A stretch of 64,000 bases of DNA, from assembly GCF_026626635.1 (NCBI RefSeq), contig NZ_JAPNKA010000001.1, positions 7,502,001 through 7,566,000 on the forward strand. Direction: 5' to 3'. The stretch comes from Archangium lansingense (lineage in GTDB: Bacteria; Myxococcota; Myxococcia; Myxococcales; Myxococcaceae). The notes under the pieces are model-generated. The model did no database searches and had not been told where the DNA came from. It saw only the letters and a program-made list of their open reading frames with translations. The position numbers were made by a program, and so were the translations under genes. Shown here piece after piece: positions 42,091-50,304 of this stretch (the first letter of the stretch is position 1; each line of letters begins with the position of its first letter).

Positions 42091-42875
42091 CTGCCCGGGA
42101 CGAACCAGGGTGTCCCATCCCCCGCCAGCGGCACGGTCCGCTGGCACCTCACCGTCAGCGGCAGTCCACGGGCCCGGCGCACCGCCACCGCCGCCGGGTG
42201 CTCCGGCGACAGCCGCACCTGCACGAACTGCCACGTCTCGGGATCATCCACCAACCGTGGATCGAACGAGATGCGGGGCGGCTGTCCTGGCTCCAGGTGG
42301 AACGCGAACTGATCCAACGGCAGGCTCAGTCCCGCGCCCCGGGCCTTGATGTAGGACTCCTTGAGGGTCCAATAGTCGAAGAAGCGCTCGCGCTGGCGCT
42401 CCACCGGCAGGGCGCGCAGGGCCTGCACTTCCGAGCGAGAGAAGAACGAATCCGCCAGCTCCACCGTCTGGCCCGGACGCCCGGAGTGCTCCACGTCCGC
42501 GCCCACGTCCGTGTCGAGCACCACCGCACACACCGCCATGCCGTCGGTATGCGAGAGGTTGAAGCGCAGCCGGGGCAGGCCTTCGCCGGAGATCTCGGGA
42601 CGCCCGTAGGCGTTGACGGAGAAGCGCCAGGCCTGGGGCTGCACCGGCGCGTAGCGCGACAAGGTGACGCGCACCAGCGCATGCGACACGAGGAACTGCA
42701 GCTTGTGCTTGTCGAAGCGGAAGCGCGAGTGCCGCTCCCTCTCCTCCGCGCTGAGCATCGCGTGGTAGGCGGCGAGCAACTGGGGCTCGGAGATACGCTC
42801 CGGCTCCACCACCCACAGGTGGACCTCATCGGGGCGCAGGGACAAGGATGACTCGGGAGGGGGGCTCGGCATCAT
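42087..42875 (-). CDS. 4'-Phosphopantetheinyl transferase, Sfp/Gsp type
   Basis: A 262-residue enzyme that transfers phosphopantetheine from CoA to the Ser of carrier proteins and so activates the NRPS line. Visible motifs are NLSHT (residues 106-110), the Mg-binding GADVE (Asp127, Glu129) and WTLKESYIKA (Trp169-Ala178, with Lys172 and Glu173). Length and motif spacing match the two-domain Sfp type rather than AcpS. It converges on the type II thioesterase; the two stop codons share the palindrome CTAG at 42087-42090. Twelve carrier proteins in this cluster need it, but it may also serve other clusters. Confidence 0.95.
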   Translation of the reverse strand: MMPSPPPESSLSLRPDEVHLWVVEPERISEPQLLAAYHAMLSAEERERHSRFRFDKHKLQFLVSHALVRVTLSRYAPVQPQAWRFSVNAYGRPEISGEGLPRLRFNLSHTDGMAVCAVVLDTDVGADVEHSGRPGQTVELADSFFSRSEVQALRALPVERQRERFFDYWTLKESYIKARGAGLSLPLDQFAFHLEPGQPPRISFDPRLVDDPETWQFVQVRLSPEHPAAVAVRRARGLPLTVRCQRTVPLAGDGTPWFVPGS

Positions 42876-42952
42876 GGGCGATGTCCAGCCCCCACCCCTA
42901 TCGCGTCACGGGAGCACGCGCCAGCCCGGCGGCAGGCGCGCCGCCCGCAAGC

Positions 42953-45637
42953 TCACGGATTCGGGACGACCCCGAGCTGCAGCTCGAGGTCGAACGACAG
43001 GTCCGGCGAGGTCCCACCCGTCTGCTTCACCACCACCGCGATGGTGTTCTCCCCCTGAACGAACGCGCTCGTGGGGAAGGTGCCGGCGACGAGCTCGTTC
43101 TCCGTTCCAGCGCTCGCGTACTTCTCGTGAGCAACGCCCTTGTCCATGTTCCGGGCGAACACCTGCGTCCCGTTCACGAACACAGCGAAGCCATCGTCGA
43201 AGAGGACGCGCAGGTTGGCCTGGGTGACGGCCCCATTCACGGTGATCTTCTTGCGGAAGTAGACGCTGGACTGGGAGGGCGTGGTGCGATTGAGCACCGT
43301 GACCTCGTCACCATCGCCGTAGCCGAGCTGAGCCGCCCCCGAGGGCCACGCCGCGTCATTGAAGCCCGCCGTGTTCCAGCTCGCGCCAGGGTCCACCCCG
43401 GTGTCCGAGTACTTCCACGTGGACCGGAACGGGATGGCCATGACGCTCACCTGCGGGCTGATGGTGAAGGGCGCGTTGCTCACATCCGACAGGGGCGTGG
43501 TGCCGCCGACACGGGACACGCGCACCAGGGCCTGGCGGGTGCTCATCGACGGCACCGTCCAGGAATACACGCCCGTGTTGGCCACACCGAAGGCGATGGG
43601 CGTCCAGCTCGCGGCACCATCCGCGGAGAGCGCGAGGTCCACGCTCGGCACGTTGCCGGTGCTGGACCAGGTGATGGGCATGGAGATGCCAGGCTGGAGC
43701 ACCTCGCCGCCGTTGGGCGCGGTGACGACCAGCGTGTCAGGCACCGGGCCAGCGAGCTGCGTCACCTCCAGCGAGAGCGCGAAGGTGAGATCATCCGAGC
43801 CGAGGGACACCTGCTTCACCATCGCCGTCACCACGTTCTCCCCCACGCGGAACGGGCTGGACGCCAGCGGGATGGTGGCGCGCTCGTACGCATTGGTCGT
43901 CGAGCCAGTGGCGGTGGCGCCAAAACCCGTCCCGTTGCCCATGTTGCGGGAGAAGACGGGCACCCCGTTGATCCACACGGCGATGCCGTCGTCGTACAGC
44001 ACCTCGAGGTCGGCCGCGGTGACGAGGTTCTCCAGGTTGATCTTCTTGCGGAAGTACACCGTGGGAGAGCCCGGGGTGAGCACGGTGCCCTCGTCCTCGT
44101 CGCCGTAGCCGAGCTGGCCTGGGCCTGACTTCCAGGCCGAGTCGTCGAACTCCCGGGCGAGCCAGGCGGTGCCCTGATCAACGCCCCGATCGTCATACTT
44201 CCACGTGTCGCTGAAGACGATCTTCTTCTGGGCGGCCGGCACCACGAGGTTCACCTTCACGATGCGCCCCACCGAGGGCACCCCGCGCCCGTCCACGAGG
44301 AAGAGCATGTAGTAGCCCGGAGGCGCGGCGAGGTTGTTCAGAGGTGCAGTCACCTGCAGCCCCCCGCTCGTCACGGTGAAGGGCAGCTTGAGGAAGCGCT
44401 GGTGCTGATCGAAGGCGTGCGTCACCGAGCCGAGCGCCAGCAACGTCACCTTGGCCACCTGAGCCGCATTCGCGGTCTGGACGAGGAAGTTCGACCCAGG
44501 ATTGATGGCGGCCGGCGTCTCCTGGATGGTGGGACGCCCGCCGTCCTGCTTGAGGTAGGGGGGCGTGAAGATCTCCGCCGTACGCCGGTTGCGGCCGCCG
44601 CCCGTCAGCACGCGCCCGTCCGGCAGCAGGAGCGCCGTCGAGTGATAGCCCCGGTAGTCCACTGCGGGGGCGAGCTTCGTCCAGGTGTTGGTGTCGGGAT
44701 CGTAGAGCTCGGGCACCTTGACGGGCAGGTCATCGTCATCGAAGTCCTCGCCGCTGCTGCCGCCCGTCACCAGCACCTTGCCGTCGGGCATCAAGGTGGC
44801 GTTGAGCTGGCGCCGGGGCCAGGCCATCGGGGCGCGCGTCACCCAGGTGGGTGAAGGCTGCGAGAGATCGATCTCCTCCACGGTGGCTGTCGCTGGCGAG
44901 CCGCCTCCGATGATGAGCACCTTGGAGCCGATCATCACCGCCGCGCCGTAGGCCCGGCCGTTGTACACGCTGTTCGGACCGTCGAACCAGGTGCCGGTGC
45001 CCTCGGGATCCAACCAGCGCGAGCGACGCCAGGGACCCGCGAAGAACAGCTTGCCGTTGGGCGCCAGGAACATGCGTGGGTAATAGGGCAGATCCTGGAT
45101 GGCGGTATTGAGGTTGCGCCACTTGCCCGTCTTTGCCTCCCACACCTGCGGCAGCGGGTTGTTGGAGCCCGCCGCGTGGGTCTCGCCCGAGAGCACCACC
45201 ACGTCACCGTTCTGCAGCGTGGTGTTGGTGGGATACCACCGGTTGTCATTCATGCTCTCGGTGCGGCTCCACGTGAGCGTGAAGGGATTGAAGATGGTCA
45301 CGTAGGGGTAGCCCACGTGGGAATCTTCGTGACCGCCCGTCAGAAGCAGGCGCCCATCCGCCAGATAGGAGTGGCCCGCGCAGAAGATGTTGTAGTCGGG
45401 CAGCGGGAGGTTCGAGAGCGCGCCGGAGGCGGGATCCCACAAGCGCGGCGGCTCCAAGCCCTCCTCGAACTCGCCGAAGAACATCACCTTGCCGGTGGGC
45501 AACAGGTGCGCGTGAGTCAGCGACACCGGGAAGTTCATCATGGGCGACCACTCGCCCGCGATCTTCGGATCCGCTGCCCCCGCCGCCAGCGGCACCGCCG
45601 CGAGCAAAGCCAATACTCCCAAGGCTGATCGCCTCAT
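42953..45637 (-). CDS. fbfB: Secreted copper-radical oxidase with C-terminal carbohydrate-binding-like domains (FbfB/GlxA-like)
   Basis: An 894-residue protein with a signal peptide (residues 1-21) and a kelch-type seven-blade propeller like galactose oxidase. All copper-site residues appear conserved: Cys86 (NIFCAGHS) and Tyr135 (RWYPTN) for the thioether cofactor, Tyr331-His332 (GYHSTALLLPDGRV) and His407 (THAFDQHQR). The galactose-oxidase-type C-terminal domain ends near residue 470. Two jelly-roll-like repeats follow (TWKYDDRGVD and TWKYSDTGVD, each with YFRKKI), separated by a KNH/Ig-like segment beginning PNGGEVLQPG. Stigmatella FbfB and Streptomyces GlxA are relatives acting in fruiting-body formation and glycan deposition. 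It is divergent from the glycosyltransferase gene, so it may oxidise sugar alcohol groups on that polymer. The long C-terminal extension is unusual. Confidence 0.88.
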   Translation of the reverse strand: MRRSALGVLALLAAVPLAAGAADPKIAGEWSPMMNFPVSLTHAHLLPTGKVMFFGEFEEGLEPPRLWDPASGALSNLPLPDYNIFCAGHSYLADGRLLLTGGHEDSHVGYPYVTIFNPFTLTWSRTESMNDNRWYPTNTTLQNGDVVVLSGETHAAGSNNPLPQVWEAKTGKWRNLNTAIQDLPYYPRMFLAPNGKLFFAGPWRRSRWLDPEGTGTWFDGPNSVYNGRAYGAAVMIGSKVLIIGGGSPATATVEEIDLSQPSPTWVTRAPMAWPRRQLNATLMPDGKVLVTGGSSGEDFDDDDLPVKVPELYDPDTNTWTKLAPAVDYRGYHSTALLLPDGRVLTGGGRNRRTAEIFTPPYLKQDGGRPTIQETPAAINPGSNFLVQTANAAQVAKVTLLALGSVTHAFDQHQRFLKLPFTVTSGGLQVTAPLNNLAAPPGYYMLFLVDGRGVPSVGRIVKVNLVVPAAQKKIVFSDTWKYDDRGVDQGTAWLAREFDDSAWKSGPGQLGYGDEDEGTVLTPGSPTVYFRKKINLENLVTAADLEVLYDDGIAVWINGVPVFSRNMGNGTGFGATATGSTTNAYERATIPLASSPFRVGENVVTAMVKQVSLGSDDLTFALSLEVTQLAGPVPDTLVVTAPNGGEVLQPGISMPITWSSTGNVPSVDLALSADGAASWTPIAFGVANTGVYSWTVPSMSTRQALVRVSRVGGTTPLSDVSNAPFTISPQVSVMAIPFRSTWKYSDTGVDPGASWNTAGFNDAAWPSGAAQLGYGDGDEVTVLNRTTPSQSSVYFRKKITVNGAVTQANLRVLFDDGFAVFVNGTQVFARNMDKGVAHEKYASAGTENELVAGTFPTSAFVQGENTIAVVVKQTGGTSPDLSFDLELQLGVVPNP

Positions 45638-45757
45638 CCGTCCCCCTCCTCCACCACCCCATCGATTTGGCCAGTCAACGTAGGACCCGCGCGGATGTTG
45701 CCAAGTGGCGCCTCAGTCCAGCCCTGGCGGCAAGCGAAGGACATTCCGGGGTGTTGA

Positions 45758-45830
45758 TGTGTCCCGGCATCCGACACAGTAGGACGGAAATCCGGGGGTA
45801 AAGGACACTCCTACTGCCCTGCGGGGCAGT
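45758..45830. promoter_or_regulatory. Divergent fbfB/fbfA control region with two dyads
   Basis: The 276 bases between the two divergent genes must hold both promoters. TGTGTC (45758-45763) and GACACA (45773-45778) form a 6-bp dyad with a 9-base spacer. ACTGCCC (45813-45819) and GGGCAGT (45824-45830) form a 7-bp hairpin with a TGCG loop. Either could be an operator. No clear -10/-35 pair was identified. Confidence 0.35.
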
Positions 45831-45913
45831 TGTGAGTGCTCTGGCACGGGTCGAGTTTCAGGCCGCCTCGAAGCACCGCGCTGGAAGGCACGAGAGCCGG
45901 GGACAAGGGGGGA

Positions 45914-47272
45914 ATGAGCGAGCAGGACGAGGCCAGGGGCGAGCGTCAGGGGTGTGTGTGTTGGGGCGCGCCGGGCTCAGTTCGCGGCGCTGGGTGGCAT
46001 ATGGAACTGTTCCCCGTTCACCTGTTGGTACTGGTGGTGATGATGAACCGGTACGTGCTCGGCCCGCTGCTGCGGCGGATGCGCGGCCGCTGGGTCGAGG
46101 CGACGGACGACAGCTATCAGCCGACCGTCACCGTGGTCATCCCTCTCTTCAACGAGGACGAGGGCATCTACCACGCCGTGCGCAGCCTGCTGGCGCAGGA
46201 CTACCCGCGGGACAAGCTGAGCATCTGCGTGGTGGACGATTGCTCCACCGACGACAGCCATGCCTGGGCGCTGCGCGCGGCCGAGGGCCATCCGAACGTG
46301 AAGGTGATGCGCAACCCGCACAACATGGGCAAGCGCAAGGGCATTGCCCGGGCGGTGCGCGAGGCCACCGCGGACATCATCGTCTCGGTGGACTCGGACG
46401 TGGTGGTGCACCCGAGCGCCGTGCGCGAGCTGGTGCGGCGCTTCGTCAGCCCGCGCATCGCGGCGGTGGGCGGCCGCACCTATGTGTCCAACCGTCATCA
46501 GAACTGGATGACGCGGATGATCGAGATCAAGTTCTACTTCGCCCAGGAGTGGCTCAAGGATCTTGAGCGGAGCTTCCGCTCGGTGCTGTGCCTGTCCGGG
46601 TGCCTCACCGCGTACCGGCGCCACGTGCTGCTGGAGCTGGATCCCATCCTCGAGGCGCGCAACATCGCCGGGGTTCCCATCAAGTACGGGGAGGATCGGT
46701 TCCTCACGCGGCAGATCGTCAAGGCGGGCTACGAGACGGTCTACACCACGGAGGCCTGGTGCCAGACGGCAGCGCCGGCCACGCTCGCGGGCTACTTCTC
46801 GCAACAGCTGAGGTGGCGCCGCTCCAACCTCGTGGACATGATTTGTGGGCTGAGCCACGCCTGGAGGCTGCACCCGGTGGTGGGTGTCCACTACGTGTCA
46901 CAGCTGGCGCTGCTGCTCTCCTATCCGGTCATCATCATCCACAACGTCCTGAACGGGCAGTTCTGGGGCGTGCTGCTGCTGCACATGCTCGTCATGGGAG
47001 CCATGGGGGTCATCTACCGCATCGACAAGAGGGATCTGCCGCCGGACATGCGTGTGTCGGCGCTCTCCTTTCTGCCCATGGGCCTGCTGATGCCCGTCAC
47101 CTACGCGCTCTTCACGCCACTGGCCCTCTTCACACTGGACTCGGGTAGCTGGGAGACCCGGGGCAAGCCGAGCGCCGCGCCCGGAGTACCACCCGCGAGC
47201 GCACCACCTCCGGACAGGCCTCCCGAGACCGTTGCTCCCACCCAGACGGCTGGAGGGGGTTCGACACCATGA
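45914..47272 (+). CDS. fbfA: Processive family-2 glycosyltransferase (hyaluronan/chitin-synthase-like, FbfA-like)
   Basis: A 452-residue membrane glycosyltransferase that would polymerise a beta-linked glycan from nucleotide sugar on the cytoplasmic face. Start ATG 45914 follows AAGG at 5-base spacing; ATG 46001, just before the first membrane segment, is an alternative. All processive GT2 signatures are present: VVDDCS (Asp108-109), DSD (160-162), GEDR (260-261) and QQLRW (297-301). One hydrophobic segment precedes the catalytic domain and several follow (about residues 320-405); the tail is Pro-rich. It resembles NodC and hyaluronan synthase, as described for Stigmatella FbfA. The stop overlaps the next start (ATGA at 47269-47272), so it heads a translationally coupled operon. 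Confidence 0.9.
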   Translation: MSEQDEARGERQGCVCWGAPGSVRGAGWHMELFPVHLLVLVVMMNRYVLGPLLRRMRGRWVEATDDSYQPTVTVVIPLFNEDEGIYHAVRSLLAQDYPRDKLSICVVDDCSTDDSHAWALRAAEGHPNVKVMRNPHNMGKRKGIARAVREATADIIVSVDSDVVVHPSAVRELVRRFVSPRIAAVGGRTYVSNRHQNWMTRMIEIKFYFAQEWLKDLERSFRSVLCLSGCLTAYRRHVLLELDPILEARNIAGVPIKYGEDRFLTRQIVKAGYETVYTTEAWCQTAAPATLAGYFSQQLRWRRSNLVDMICGLSHAWRLHPVVGVHYVSQLALLLSYPVIIIHNVLNGQFWGVLLLHMLVMGAMGVIYRIDKRDLPPDMRVSALSFLPMGLLMPVTYALFTPLALFTLDSGSWETRGKPSAAPGVPPASAPPPDRPPETVAPTQTAGGGSTP

Positions 47273-48354
47273 ATCAGCGCATCGTCAACAGGCTCAATAC
47301 CGTCGCGGTCAACGCCTACAAGGCCCTGGGCTCGGTGCTGCTGGCGATCATCCTCGCGGGGCTCGTCTCGTACTTGGGCGTGCAGGTCTTCTTCTTCGTG
47401 AACCACTCGTGGCTGACGCCCACGGTGGTGACGCCGACGGATCCGGAGATCCTCCAGCTCAACGCCCAACTGGCGCAGCAAGCGGCGTCACGGGACAAGC
47501 TGCTGGCGGACAGGAGAGACCTGGAGGCCCGGTTGGAGCAGGCCGAGCGGCTGGTGGACTCGGAGACGGACTTTCAGGAGCGCTTCCGCGTGGCGCTGGG
47601 AAGCGAGCGCACGGCCCGAGCGAAGGCCCTGCGCCGGCTGGCCATGCTGCGCCGGGAGTACCAGGAGGCGGCGCGGGAGATCGCCGAGTCGAACCGGGCC
47701 TACGCGGGCATGGCGCGCACGCGCACGGAGGCGCTGTACAACGCACGAATGCTGGAGCGCGAGGAGCGGCTCACGGCCAACCACCAGCTGGCGCAGATGG
47801 CGCAGAGCAACCTGTCGCTGGCGGAGGGCTCGGCGGAGCTGCAGACGAAGCTGGAGGCGGTGAGGCGCGAGCTGGGCGGCTTCGATGCCTCGCTGGGAGG
47901 CCGGAGCTCAGGACTCACCACCGAGGTGCTGTTACTGGAGCGGGAGTACACGCGCTCGGCGCTGGAGGTGGCGCGGGCGGAGAGCGAGCGCCAGCACCTG
48001 ACGGAGAGCCTGAAGTCGCTGGACGAGGCGGTGGCGCGCTACGACGCGCTGCTCGCGTCCATCCGGAGCTCGCCGTGGCTGGAGGCCATCGAGCAGGGGC
48101 TAACGGTGGGCTTCGTGCCGTACGAGAACCTGGAGAACGCGGGGCCGGGCACTCCGCTCTACCGGTGCGCGCTGAAGCTGGTGTGGTGCCAAGAGGCAGG
48201 GATGGTGGGCCAGGCACTGCAGGGCGAGGTGACGGTGAAGCACCCGGTGCGCCAGACGCTGCTGCGCGGGGTGATGGTGGAGCTGAAGCTACGGGACGAG
48301 CGCTGGGCACGGGACGAGCTGCTGCTGCTGGGACGGCCGCCGCTGCTGCTGTAG
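47269..48354 (+). CDS. Inner-membrane coiled-coil adaptor, HlyD-like (putative polysaccharide export)
   Basis: 361 residues: a cytoplasmic N terminus, one membrane segment (about residues 19-43), then long charged heptad-rich helices (about 60-290) and a beta-rich C-terminal part containing GFVPYENLENA and VKHPVRQTLLRGVMVEL. This is the layout of membrane fusion/adaptor proteins that join an inner-membrane machine to an outer-membrane channel. It overlaps the glycosyltransferase gene by four bases and precedes a TolC-like gene, so it probably couples synthesis to export. The biotinyl-lipoyl hairpin is not obvious, so the family is not certain. It may correspond to a further fbf gene of Stigmatella, which I cannot confirm. 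Confidence 0.65.
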   Translation: MNQRIVNRLNTVAVNAYKALGSVLLAIILAGLVSYLGVQVFFFVNHSWLTPTVVTPTDPEILQLNAQLAQQAASRDKLLADRRDLEARLEQAERLVDSETDFQERFRVALGSERTARAKALRRLAMLRREYQEAAREIAESNRAYAGMARTRTEALYNARMLEREERLTANHQLAQMAQSNLSLAEGSAELQTKLEAVRRELGGFDASLGGRSSGLTTEVLLLEREYTRSALEVARAESERQHLTESLKSLDEAVARYDALLASIRSSPWLEAIEQGLTVGFVPYENLENAGPGTPLYRCALKLVWCQEAGMVGQALQGEVTVKHPVRQTLLRGVMVELKLRDERWARDELLLLGRPPLLL

Positions 48355-48379
48355 GGCCGGAGCGAGACAGGAGGCGAGG

Positions 48380-49483
48380 ATGCGGTGGGCAGTTGCATGG
48401 ATCGTGCTGGCCGGCCTCGGCGCGGGAGTGGCGGGGGCCGAGGAGCCGGAGGGTGAGGCGCGCGACCCGGGCTACTGCGCCTTCGTGCGCGGGGTGGGCG
48501 AGGCCGAGTCCACGATGCTGCTCGCACCGGACGTGTTCGCGAGCGTGGGACTGGTGAACGCGGGCGAGGCCGGAGGGGTCGGAGGCGTGCCCCTGGGAAG
48601 CCCGACGCCGCGGATCACCGCGGGCGTGAACTATGACTTCGTAGGGCTGTACCGGGGGCTGTCCATCCGCCGCCGGGCAGAGGCGGAGTGCGAGCGCTAC
48701 CGGGCGCTCTCGGCACTGCAGGCGGCAGCGAAGCGGGGCGCGGACGTGGGAGCCGAGGCCGCACTGGCCGCTCGGGCCCAGGTGCTGGAAGCTGCCCTGC
48801 CCGAGTCCGAGCAACTGCTGGCCTCGCTGCGCGAGGACGTGAAGGAAGGCCGGGCCACCGTCGAGGAGCTCAACGCCCTGCAGTTGCGGCTGGATGGCCT
48901 GCGCTCGCTGGCGTACGAGACGGCAAAGGAGCGCGAGCGGCTCGCCGCCCTGCCCCGCCCCGCCGAGCGCCCACTCTCCAGCTGGCTGAAGGACTTCCGC
49001 GCGGCGGATGATCGGGTGGAAGCGGAGGCCGCGAGCCTGCGCAGCGCGTCGGCGTGGAAGGTGCAGGTGAGGGGCGGGTACGACGAGCTGATCAACGTGC
49101 AGCAGGACGTGCCGCTCTTCGGAGCGCTGACGGTCTCGTACAACCTGGGGAGCCTGTGGCAGCCGTCGGCGAACGCGCGGGCGAGAGAGGGACGCCGGCG
49201 TGCGCTCGAGGAGGATGTGGAGGGCGTGAGCCAGGACGTGGCGCGGCTGCTGCGTGAGCTGCGATCGGGGCACCTGGCGGAGGAGGCGCGCCTGCGCGAG
49301 GTGTCGGTGCTGGTCTCGGACCTGGAGGGTCAGCTTCGAGAGTTCCAGGCGATGGAGACGGCGAAGGTGCGCCGCTACCGGGACTACCTGATGCTGGAGC
49401 TGGCACGGCTGCGGGCCGAGCAGGCCTGGCTGAAGACCCACGTGGCGGAGCTGAGCCGGTTCCTGGGAGAGGAGCGGCCATGA
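48380..49483 (+). CDS. TolC-like outer-membrane factor (putative)
   Basis: 367 residues with a clear signal peptide (residues 1-20, AGVAGA cleavage region). The mature part alternates long Ala/Glu/Arg-rich helices (about 105-190 and 285-360) with short beta-like stretches (ITAGVNYDFVGLY near 80, WKVQVRGGYDEL and LTVSYNLGSLW at 220-260). Two helical blocks separated by beta strands is the TolC repeat plan, though it is shorter than TolC and lacks clear family motifs. A good Shine-Dalgarno (AGGAGG) precedes the ATG 25 bases after the adaptor gene. It overlaps the next gene by four bases (ATGA at 49480-49483). A periplasmic coiled-coil protein is the alternative. Confidence 0.6.
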   Translation: MRWAVAWIVLAGLGAGVAGAEEPEGEARDPGYCAFVRGVGEAESTMLLAPDVFASVGLVNAGEAGGVGGVPLGSPTPRITAGVNYDFVGLYRGLSIRRRAEAECERYRALSALQAAAKRGADVGAEAALAARAQVLEAALPESEQLLASLREDVKEGRATVEELNALQLRLDGLRSLAYETAKERERLAALPRPAERPLSSWLKDFRAADDRVEAEAASLRSASAWKVQVRGGYDELINVQQDVPLFGALTVSYNLGSLWQPSANARAREGRRRALEEDVEGVSQDVARLLRELRSGHLAEEARLREVSVLVSDLEGQLREFQAMETAKVRRYRDYLMLELARLRAEQAWLKTHVAELSRFLGEERP

Positions 49484-50172
49484 TTGGCCGGCCGATCCTG
49501 CTGGCCTCGCTGCTGGGGTTGCTCGCACCACCGGCCTCTCCCGAGAAGTCCATGAAGAAGACCGAGAACGGCTCGCTCACCGCGAAGCGGATGAAGGCGA
49601 CCCAGGGGAAACTGGAGCCTGTCGCCGGCGGACGCCTGCGCATTGAGGAGCCGAAAGTGCGGGCGGTCGTGTCCTCGAGCGAGGGAGCAAAGACGCGGGC
49701 GCTGGTGTCACCGGTGCAGGAGAAGACACGGGTAGCGGAGCTGCGCTTCACTTATCTAGGGGCCACGCGCGAGCAGAAGCCGCTGCAGTCCGGGGAGCTG
49801 CGACGACAGGTCGGGCTGAAGCTGCGGGCAAAGGACGGCTGCAACGTCGTCTACGTGATGTGGCGCCTGGAGCCGAAAGCGGGCCTGGTGGTGTCGATGA
49901 AATACAACCCGGGGATGTCCCGCTCGGACGACTGCGGCAACGGCGGCTACCGGACGGTGAAGCCGAGGAGCAAGGGAGTGGTGCCCAAGCTCGAACCGGG
50001 TGGCAGTCACACGCTGCGGGCGGAGTTCCAGGGCGCGGAGTTGAAGGTGCAGGTGGATGGCAGGTCCGTCTGGGAGGGGGAGTTGCCGGCCGAGGCGCTC
50101 AGCTTCGACGGACCAGTGGGCTTGCGCACGGACAACGGTCGGTTCGACGTGGAGCTGCTCTCTACGCCGTAA
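49480..50172 (+). CDS. Secreted beta-rich protein of the glycan operon (LamG/DUF1080-like, unassigned)
   Basis: 230 residues with a short N-terminal hydrophobic signal (to about residue 20). The C-terminal half reads like a jelly-roll sugar-binding fold: GLKLRAKDGCNVVYVMWRL, HTLRAEFQGAELKVQVDGRSVWEG and GPVGLRTDNGRFDVELL. The last motif recurs in concanavalin-like and DUF1080 domains. It is the fourth gene of the coupled operon and may bind or anchor the exported glycan. No catalytic residues are evident, so the function is open. Confidence 0.65.
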   Translation: MIGRPILLASLLGLLAPPASPEKSMKKTENGSLTAKRMKATQGKLEPVAGGRLRIEEPKVRAVVSSSEGAKTRALVSPVQEKTRVAELRFTYLGATREQKPLQSGELRRQVGLKLRAKDGCNVVYVMWRLEPKAGLVVSMKYNPGMSRSDDCGNGGYRTVKPRSKGVVPKLEPGGSHTLRAEFQGAELKVQVDGRSVWEGELPAEALSFDGPVGLRTDNGRFDVELLSTP

Positions 50173-50174
50173 CC

Positions 50175-50215
50175 CTCCTCCCTCTCCCTCTGGGAGAGGG
50201 TCGGGGTGAGGGTAT
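50175..50215 (+). repeat. Hairpin-forming extragenic repeat, copy 1
   Basis: CCCTCTCCC (50180-50188) pairs perfectly with GGGAGAGGG (50192-50200) around a TCT loop, followed by TCGGGGTGAGGGT. It lies just after the stop of the glycan operon. It looks like a dispersed REP-type element and may act as a terminator between the converging genes. Confidence 0.6.
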
Positions 50216-50255
50216 ACAGCCCGGCTCCATGTCACATTGAAACACGCTCCGGGAA

Positions 50256-50291
50256 CACCCTCACCCTCACCCTCTCCCAGAGGGAGAGGGG
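50256..50291 (-). repeat. Hairpin-forming extragenic repeat, copy 2 (inverted)
   Basis: This is the inverted copy: CCCTCTCCC (50270-50278) pairs with GGGAGAGGG (50282-50290) around AGA, preceded by ACCCTCACCCTCA. Copies 1 and 2 can also pair with each other across about 55 bases, giving a cruciform-capable pair between convergent genes. Confidence 0.6.
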
Positions 50292-50304
50292 ATCTACACA
50301 GGGC

